Position numbers and translations under genes: made by a program. From an uncultured Monoglobus sp. (GTDB lineage: Bacteria > Bacillota > Clostridia > Monoglobales > Monoglobaceae), in the NCBI GenBank assembly GCA_947625055.1, contig CANQMT010000016.1, positions 1 to 57,286 on the forward strand: a stretch of DNA of 57,286 nucleotides, in the 5' to 3' direction. The notes beneath the pieces were generated by a model. That model was given only the letters and a program-made list of their open reading frames with translations, was not told where the DNA came from and searched no databases. Each line of letters starts with the position of its first letter. Within the stretch, counting starts at the first letter, position 1. Positions 52,326 to 57,286 of this stretch are shown here, piece after piece.

Positions 52326-54468
52326 AGTTAAAGAAATATGTATCGGTGCCGCCGGAGGTCGATATTACGGGGCCGTCTGCGAGAGACTCCTCGCTGCCGA
52401 ATTTGTTCGGATCGAATTGATAATATCTGCCCTCGTCATTATAGCCTTTGAGGATCCTGAAGGTTATCAGCCTCGGAACCGGATCAGAGGTGCTGTGGCT
52501 GACGTTCACATACCGCCCGAAGGCGTCATCGCCGTAAAGATCGGCGTTTGCCGATGCCGAAGTTTCCTTTGCGAGGCCGATTTCACGGAGCAGAATTTCA
52601 TATTCCCCGCGGTAGCTTATAACGCCGTCGGGATCAAAGTTTCCGTTTTCGTCCGCGGTTATCAGTCCGCGGTTTTTCGCTTCGTATATTATTCCGTTCG
52701 CCCAATGGCCCTCGGTGTCGGGGAATGCGGCGGGCGCGTTTTCGTCGATCTGCCAGCCGTCTATTCTTGAAATCAGCGCCAGAAACTCGGCGCGGGTGGT
52801 CGCCTCGCCGGTCCTGAGCTCCTCGGCGGTCGCGCCGTTTACATATCCGTTATCCACGAACCACTGCGCGCTCTCGTCAAGTGTCGGATTTGTGATATAC
52901 GGCGTTATGTCAACAGGCTTCGGATCGTCGGCGAGCTTCGCGGCGTACTTATCAACGCCGTTGTTTCGGTTTATATAAAGCCGCATAAGGCCGCCGCTTA
53001 AAATGCTCATACTGTGAAAGATCGGAGGAAGTATGAAATCGCCGTTTGAGTCCATCAGAGCCATATTGTACTCCCCGTCGTTATGAAAATCGCCGCTTAT
53101 CTCATAATAAATTTTTTCTCCGTCAGTGACCGCGTATGCCTGCAGATCGCCCACGTCGGGCAGCTCTTTTAAACTGCCGTCATTGTATATAAAATAGTTT
53201 TTGCAGTTTTTGGTGACGATCGGGCCGCTCACGCGGTCAAACTGCGGCTCGCGCACAATATTGCCGTATCTGTCCGCAAAACCGATCTTGCCGTTTTTGG
53301 AGATCGTTATCAAAACAGCCGACGGACATATGCCTCCCTGCGCCTCATATCCGCTCAAAAGCAGCTTTCCGCTTGTGTCGTAATAATCGTAATATCCTAT
53401 GCCGTTTTCATCGCGTTCGGAGCTTCTCAAGGCAATAACGGTCGGCAGGTCTTTGGTGGCGGGATCGCTGAACGGGTATAGGTTGTCGATGTAGGTGTAA
53501 GACGCTTTAGTGCTGAGCAGGATCTCGGAAGAGTATTTGCCGCTGTCGCTTAAAACGGTGGCGCCGTCAGCGCCGCAGATATCAAAAGCGGTGTCGCTGC
53601 CGTTTTCCGACGCGCTCGTGTTGAAAACAAATATGTCATCGCTGTAATCGAGGATGCCGCTCGCCTTTTTCTCAAACAGTTTTTCTCCGTCCGTTGAATA
53701 TACCTCGGTAATTCCGTCATCACGCGTCAGCGTGATGTATTTGCCGCCGATTATCTGCGGCTCATTCTCGGAAAGAGGAAGAAGCTCGCGGCCCGCTTCG
53801 TCGATCACCGTGTAGCCGTAGTCGCGGCCGACCACGGTCAGGCTGCCCGAGTATCCGCTTTGAACATAGTCGTATATCGGGCCGACAATAATGTTTCCGT
53901 CGAGGTCGGACACGGCATATTTGTCATCTGCGGTCAGAAGCGCTATCTTGTTATAGTCAATAGCCGCTTCTTTGTACTCGCACGGAATAACGAGCTCTCC
54001 GGTTTTGACGTCCGCGCAGCCCCATTTGCCGTCTTTTTTCACAGACACTCTGATTTTGTCGCGATATTTTGCAATCTCATCGTAGGTCGCAAAGCGACTG
54101 CTGTTCGTTCCGGCCGTTACCGTGTCAAAGCAGACGGAGTCAAGCTTGCGCACATCGGCCAGCTCCTTGGCGGACATCAGGTTGACGCACTCGCCGCCGA
54201 AATAGTTGTTGCCGAAATTGATATCGTCCCAGACGGGTTCAAGAACAATGTCGCCCTGATGCTCAACTCCGAATTTTGCGTTTTCATCGCAATATATCAT
54301 GTAGCTGTAATTCGGTACCCGATCGGAGTCTGCTTGAGAGACATCGGTCAGGTTGGAAATTGCCGATATATCATCAAGTGAATATTCGGCGTAAGCCGCG
54401 GGCATTGCCGCAAGCATTGCAGCGGCGGACAGCGCCGCGATCGTTTGTTTTAATTTTGAGTTTTTCAT
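52324..54468 (-). CDS. Secreted WG-repeat protein with C-terminal SLH domain
   Basis: 714 residues from ATG 54468. Signal peptide MKNSKLKQTIAALSAAAM... about 1-28. Residues about 45-500 hold several WG (KWG) beta-propeller-like repeats (KDGKWGCADVKTGELVIPCEY, KNGKIGFADRYGNIVREPQF). Residues about 560-680 look like SLH material (NPTLDESAQWFVDNGYVNG, TRAEFLALISRI, FPDTEGHWANGIIYEAKNRGL, FDPDGVISYRGE), so it is probably bound to secondary wall polymers. The function of WG repeats is unknown. Its N terminus is nearly identical to that of the next gene. Confidence 0.83.
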   Translation of the reverse strand: MKNSKLKQTIAALSAAAMLAAMPAAYAEYSLDDISAISNLTDVSQADSDRVPNYSYMIYCDENAKFGVEHQGDIVLEPVWDDINFGNNYFGGECVNLMSAKELADVRKLDSVCFDTVTAGTNSSRFATYDEIAKYRDKIRVSVKKDGKWGCADVKTGELVIPCEYKEAAIDYNKIALLTADDKYAVSDLDGNIIVGPIYDYVQSGYSGSLTVVGRDYGYTVIDEAGRELLPLSENEPQIIGGKYITLTRDDGITEVYSTDGEKLFEKKASGILDYSDDIFVFNTSASENGSDTAFDICGADGATVLSDSGKYSSEILLSTKASYTYIDNLYPFSDPATKDLPTVIALRSSERDENGIGYYDYYDTSGKLLLSGYEAQGGICPSAVLITISKNGKIGFADRYGNIVREPQFDRVSGPIVTKNCKNYFIYNDGSLKELPDVGDLQAYAVTDGEKIYYEISGDFHNDGEYNMALMDSNGDFILPPIFHSMSILSGGLMRLYINRNNGVDKYAAKLADDPKPVDITPYITNPTLDESAQWFVDNGYVNGATAEELRTGEATTRAEFLALISRIDGWQIDENAPAAFPDTEGHWANGIIYEAKNRGLITADENGNFDPDGVISYRGEYEILLREIGLAKETSASANADLYGDDAFGRYVNVSHSTSDPVPRLITFRILKGYNDEGRYYQFDPNKFGSEESLADGPVISTSGGTDTYFFN

Positions 54469-54484
54469 ATCAATCATCCTTTCG

Positions 54485-54931
54485 TTAGTAGATCAACGCT
54501 TTGCCGTTTGCCTCGGCAGTGAATGTAATTAAATAGTTCCCGCCGGGCGTCAGGCCCTCAACAGCGTATTCCGCGAAGGTTCGCGGCTTCACGCATAGGC
54601 TTGCAACCTTCTCGCGCGCGGGGTCGGTCGAGACGTTTATCTTGATTATGTCCGCCGTTTCCGAGCTTAAATAAAACGTGATTTTTCCGTTTTCGTCCGC
54701 CGCTTTTGTGACCGCGGTTTCGCCTTTGGTCAATGTCGCGGTGCACGCCGTCGGATGGGCAGCCGTCATGCTGTCAAAACCGGTGCCGGGCGGCAGCTTG
54801 TTTGCCGATGCGGCTGCGCTCGGGACAACAGAGAGATCACCCCCTGTTTCGGCGTAAGCCGCGGGCATTGCCGCGAGGATCGCCGCCGCAGACAGCGCCG
54901 CGATCGTTCGTTTGATTTTTGAGTTTTTCAT
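54485..54931 (-). CDS. Small secreted mosaic protein (signal peptide of WG/SLH gene, C-terminal domain of BlaR-like gene)
   Basis: 148 residues from ATG 54931. Residues 1-30 (MKNSKIKRTIAALSAAAIL...) match the start of the WG/SLH protein with a few changes. Residues about 50-148 match the last 100 residues of the M56 protease downstream on the plus map: both have a GTxxD start, KGETxxV, ISVYLNSESSDM/ITFYLSSETADI, LKPRTFASYTV/VKPRTFAEYAV, and both end in KALIY. It is exported. The shared domain is probably a sensor or wall-binding module, which is inference. Confidence 0.75.
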   Translation of the reverse strand: MKNSKIKRTIAALSAAAILAAMPAAYAETGGDLSVVPSAAASANKLPPGTGFDSMTAAHPTACTATLTKGETAVTKAADENGKITFYLSSETADIIKINVSTDPAREKVASLCVKPRTFAEYAVEGLTPGGNYLITFTAEANGKALIY

Positions 54932-54983
54932 ATCAATCATCCTTTCTGTTTAATATTTAGCGTTATATTGTAATAATTAATTT

Positions 54984-55035
54984 GTAGGGGCGGATATTAT
55001 CCGCCAGCGGCGGCATGTGGGCATGCCGTCCTACA
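54984..55035 (+). repeat. GGATATTATCC/GGCATG hairpin module
   Basis: Same two-hairpin module as 24776-24831 and 28957-29010, here between the mosaic gene and the M56 protease, within the minus-strand gene cluster. The two-hairpin covariation module found elsewhere does not follow. Confidence 0.8.
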
Positions 55036-55052
55036 CCGATAAACGCTTTGCG

Positions 55053-56702
55053 TTAGTAAATCAACGCTTTTGTCGGAGCGGAGGCGCTTATGACGAGGCG
55101 GCAAAGCCCTTTGAGGCCCGACACTGTGTATGAGGCGAATGTCCTGGGTTTTAATAGCAGCCTGCCTGCGGGCTGATCGCTGTCATACACGTCGATCGAG
55201 ACCATGTCCGAGCTTTCCGAGTTCAGATATACGCTGATCTCGCCGTCCGTCGGTTCCTTTTCGACGGTTTTTGTCTCGCCGGCACGGATCTCGGTCTCGT
55301 ACGGCTGTCTGCCGTCAGTCTCGGCGGCGGACTTAACTTCGTCATAGTCGGTGCCGGGCTTCAGGCGGTTCGCCTTCGCGGTCAAAGTTTCGCCGTCAAC
55401 GTCCGTGAAAAATACGGTGCCGTTTTCTTCGGTGGTTTCCGCGGCGTTTTCCGCCGTGCCGTTTTGACTTGCCGATGAATAGATTCCCGCATCGTTTATT
55501 ATGACCGCCGCCGGGGGCTGTGCGGAGGGGTTCGGCTCGCTGTCCGAAACGGTTCGCTCGGAACTCGGCGCCGTGTTTGCTTGAGTGGTGTTCGGGGCGC
55601 TTTCAGCGGATCGAACGGAGTTTTCGTGAGGAATATTATCTGTCTGCTCTGCATCGGCGGCGTCCGCGGATCGGTCCGCCTGTTGGGAGTCAGGGCTGAA
55701 TCGGTGCTCTGATACTATTGATCGGTAAAGCTCGTTGCTTTCGGGTCTTATCGGCTCGGGCAGCTTGGCGTTTGTCAGGCAGGTGCAGCCGGCGGCTATG
55801 ACGAGCGCCGCGCCGAGAATCCGGAAGATCATGGCCGGTTTTTTAAAGGCGGCCACGTTCTTTATCCTGCGCTTTATATTGCGCTTTTCGCCCGACATTC
55901 CCACGGCCGCGCTCGGGCTGTAGAGCGAGAATTTCGCGGCGGTGTTGATTATCGTCATTCCGTATTCAATTCGCTCGTCGTTTTTCATATAACCCACGGC
56001 CTTCTCGTCAGCCGCTATTTCCATTTCCTGTCTTGCTTTAAAATCAAACAGCCAAACGAGCGGATCGAACCAGTGAATTGACCGTGCGATCGACAGCAGA
56101 CAGCCGCTAAGCACATCATGCCGCTTCACATGGCAGCACTCGTGAAGAATTATGTGCCGAACCTCGTCGCGGGGCATGGATTTGATCTCATTTTGCAGCA
56201 GCAGTCTCGGACGGAAAAATCCGAATATCGCGGGCGTGTCGATCTTGTTCTGGATCACCGGAACGATTTCGCGCCGAATCCCGAGCTTTTCGCGGCATTC
56301 CCTCAGAGCTTCCTCAAAGACGGGGTCGTCGTATCTTTGAAGCTTTGTAAGTTCGCGGCGCAGCAAAAATTGCGGGATAAACGCGCGAAGCAGCATCGCC
56401 GCCGCGCCGCACAGCCAGATCAGCGCGGCTATGTAAAATGTGTCCATTCTCGCCGTGGGCGCCGTTTGCGCGCTGACGCCATCCGCGATCGGCGCGGGAA
56501 GAAGATTAAACAGGCTGAACCTTGCCTCGGGCGCGATCGGCATCAGCAGCCTCAGCGCCGCGATCAGCCACAGCAAAAACCTGAACCGCGCCGGGATCTG
56601 TTTTTTGAGCAAAATGTTGAGCAGATACACAACAACGCCCAAAACCGTTCCGTAAAGCGCCGCGGTGAGGCAAAAACTGAATAACAGCTTAACAAACATC
56701 AT
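55053..56702 (-). CDS. BlaR1/MecR1-like M56 metallopeptidase sensor
   Basis: 549 residues. Four N-terminal membrane helices surround the M56 domain with HECCH (HExxH zinc site, about residue 186-190). Then a long low-complexity Ser/Asn/Ala-rich segment (about 330-440) and a C-terminal domain (about 440-549) shared with the small gene downstream. The penicillin-binding domain of true BlaR1 is missing, so beta-lactam sensing is not indicated; the ligand is unknown. The start overlaps the blaI stop by 4 nt. By analogy it inactivates the BlaI-like repressor by triggering its cleavage. Confidence 0.85.
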   Translation of the reverse strand: MMFVKLLFSFCLTAALYGTVLGVVVYLLNILLKKQIPARFRFLLWLIAALRLLMPIAPEARFSLFNLLPAPIADGVSAQTAPTARMDTFYIAALIWLCGAAAMLLRAFIPQFLLRRELTKLQRYDDPVFEEALRECREKLGIRREIVPVIQNKIDTPAIFGFFRPRLLLQNEIKSMPRDEVRHIILHECCHVKRHDVLSGCLLSIARSIHWFDPLVWLFDFKARQEMEIAADEKAVGYMKNDERIEYGMTIINTAAKFSLYSPSAAVGMSGEKRNIKRRIKNVAAFKKPAMIFRILGAALVIAAGCTCLTNAKLPEPIRPESNELYRSIVSEHRFSPDSQQADRSADAADAEQTDNIPHENSVRSAESAPNTTQANTAPSSERTVSDSEPNPSAQPPAAVIINDAGIYSSASQNGTAENAAETTEENGTVFFTDVDGETLTAKANRLKPGTDYDEVKSAAETDGRQPYETEIRAGETKTVEKEPTDGEISVYLNSESSDMVSIDVYDSDQPAGRLLLKPRTFASYTVSGLKGLCRLVISASAPTKALIY

Positions 56703-57082
56703 TGATCTCCTTTAAGAATGTTTTTCAGCTCCTCAATGTCGTCGCCGGTCAGCTTGTTTTTTTTGATGAAGCCGATCAGCATCTTGTTGACCGAGCCGCC
56801 GAACATCTTTTTGACAAAGGTCTCCGCCTCGTGCTGTCTGTACTCTTCCTCATCGACCGCCGCCGAGTAAATGTTGGAGTGAAGATTGATCTTTTCCGCC
56901 GTTATCGCGCCTTTTGCCGCGAGGCGTTTGATGAGAGTGTGGATGGTTTTGGGTTTCCAATCGCTGACCTTTGACACCTCGGCGACGATCTCCGCGCTTG
57001 TCATGCTTCCGTTTCTCCACAGAACGTTCATAACCTCGAGCTCAGAGGTTGAGATCTGCGGTAAATTTTCATGGCCTTTCAT
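56699..57082 (-). CDS. blaI: BlaI/MecI/CopY-family repressor
   Basis: 127 residues from ATG 57082, chosen because AAAGGAGG sits just upstream. A winged-helix DNA-binding domain (1-75: ISTSELEVMNVLWRNGSMTSAEIV, WKPKTIHTLIKRLAAKGAI) and a dimerisation tail (KMFGGSVNKMLIGFIKKNKLT) are visible. It binds a dyad such as TACTTAAGTA at 57109-57118. Partner of the M56 sensor. Confidence 0.9.
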   Translation of the reverse strand: MKGHENLPQISTSELEVMNVLWRNGSMTSAEIVAEVSKVSDWKPKTIHTLIKRLAAKGAITAEKINLHSNIYSAAVDEEEYRQHEAETFVKKMFGGSVNKMLIGFIKKNKLTGDDIEELKNILKGDQ

Positions 57083-57105
57083 AGTACGCCTCCTTTGAAA
57101 AATCA

Positions 57106-57121
57106 GACTACTTAAGTACTC
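57106..57121. promoter_or_regulatory. Likely BlaI operator
   Basis: Palindrome TACTTAAGTA (57109-57118), extended to 16 bp with one mismatched pair. It lies just downstream of the -10 box and 24 nt upstream of the blaI ATG, where a repressor would block transcription. Confidence 0.6.
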
Positions 57122-57128
57122 TAAATCT

Positions 57129-57157
57129 ATCTTACACCCGTACGAGGGATTTGTCAA
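57129..57157 (-). promoter_or_regulatory. Promoter of the blaI-blaR operon
   Basis: On the minus strand: TTGACA (57157-57152), 17-bp spacer, TAAGAT (57134-57129). Confidence 0.75.
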
Positions 57158-57286
57158 GCATTTTTTTGAAAAATTTTAAAAAAATCTCAAATACCTTAAT
57201 TTGAATGATACACGTCAATCTAATTTATTAACAAAGTTGTAACATTGATCAAAGCAAGGAAAAAGTGCAGAAATTCAGTGAGGTTG

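Overview
The window reads as a moderately GC-rich member of the Clostridia (Bacillota). The evidence is strong Shine-Dalgarno sites with frequent TTG/GTG starts, an IspH-ribosomal protein S1 fusion, a CdaA/CdaR pair, RemA, and the gene order yicC-remA-gmk-rpoZ-coaBC-priA-def. Lineage below class cannot be settled from the sequence alone. I saw no tRNA, rRNA, CRISPR array, transposase or phage gene.

Layout. 1-658 holds repeats and terminators. 659-5549 encodes a secreted DHHW/AlgX-like protein and a large double glycosyltransferase. 5575-6417 is a fumarate hydratase alpha subunit without its beta partner. 6436-15876 is one aromatic amino acid operon: a Phe/Tyr-rich leader peptide and attenuator, then aroF-tyrA-aroB-aroA-aroC-pheA-aroK, a VbhA/Fic toxin-antitoxin pair inserted in the operon, then aroQ-aroE. 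Together these supply every step from erythrose-4-P and PEP to phenylpyruvate and hydroxyphenylpyruvate. 16067-20342 holds a GT2 glycosyltransferase and a secreted SGNH esterase. 21051-24508 holds divergent asnB and proS. 25033-28389 is cdaA-cdaR-FAD oxidoreductase, and 29230-38291 is glmM-ychF-zinc ribbon-CobK-like-cmk-plsC-ispH/rpsA-murD. A small DUF486 membrane protein follows at 38394. 38798-45035 is the minus-strand housekeeping operon yicC to def. 45603-50322 holds an NlpC/P60 endopeptidase, holA and an ECF sigma/anti-sigma pair. 50429-52278 holds a macro-domain protein with a C-terminal extra domain and a VWA protein. 52324-57082 (minus) holds a WG-repeat/SLH protein, a small mosaic secreted protein, a BlaR1-like M56 protease and a BlaI-like repressor.

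Most interesting signals. (1) A textbook ribosome-mediated attenuator with a 41-residue leader containing nine Phe/Tyr codons within 15, ahead of the aromatic operon; this mechanism is better known from Proteobacteria and Actinobacteria than from Clostridia. (2) A dispersed intergenic element (four copies) whose two hairpins keep base pairing while the bases change. (3) A possible internal promoter and a strong internal Shine-Dalgarno inside the ispH-rpsA fusion that could make free S1. (4) A Fic toxin-antitoxin pair inside the shikimate operon. (5) A mosaic gene that joins the signal peptide of one neighbour to the C-terminal domain of the other.

All functional calls rest on motifs, length and context read by eye; no database search was run.
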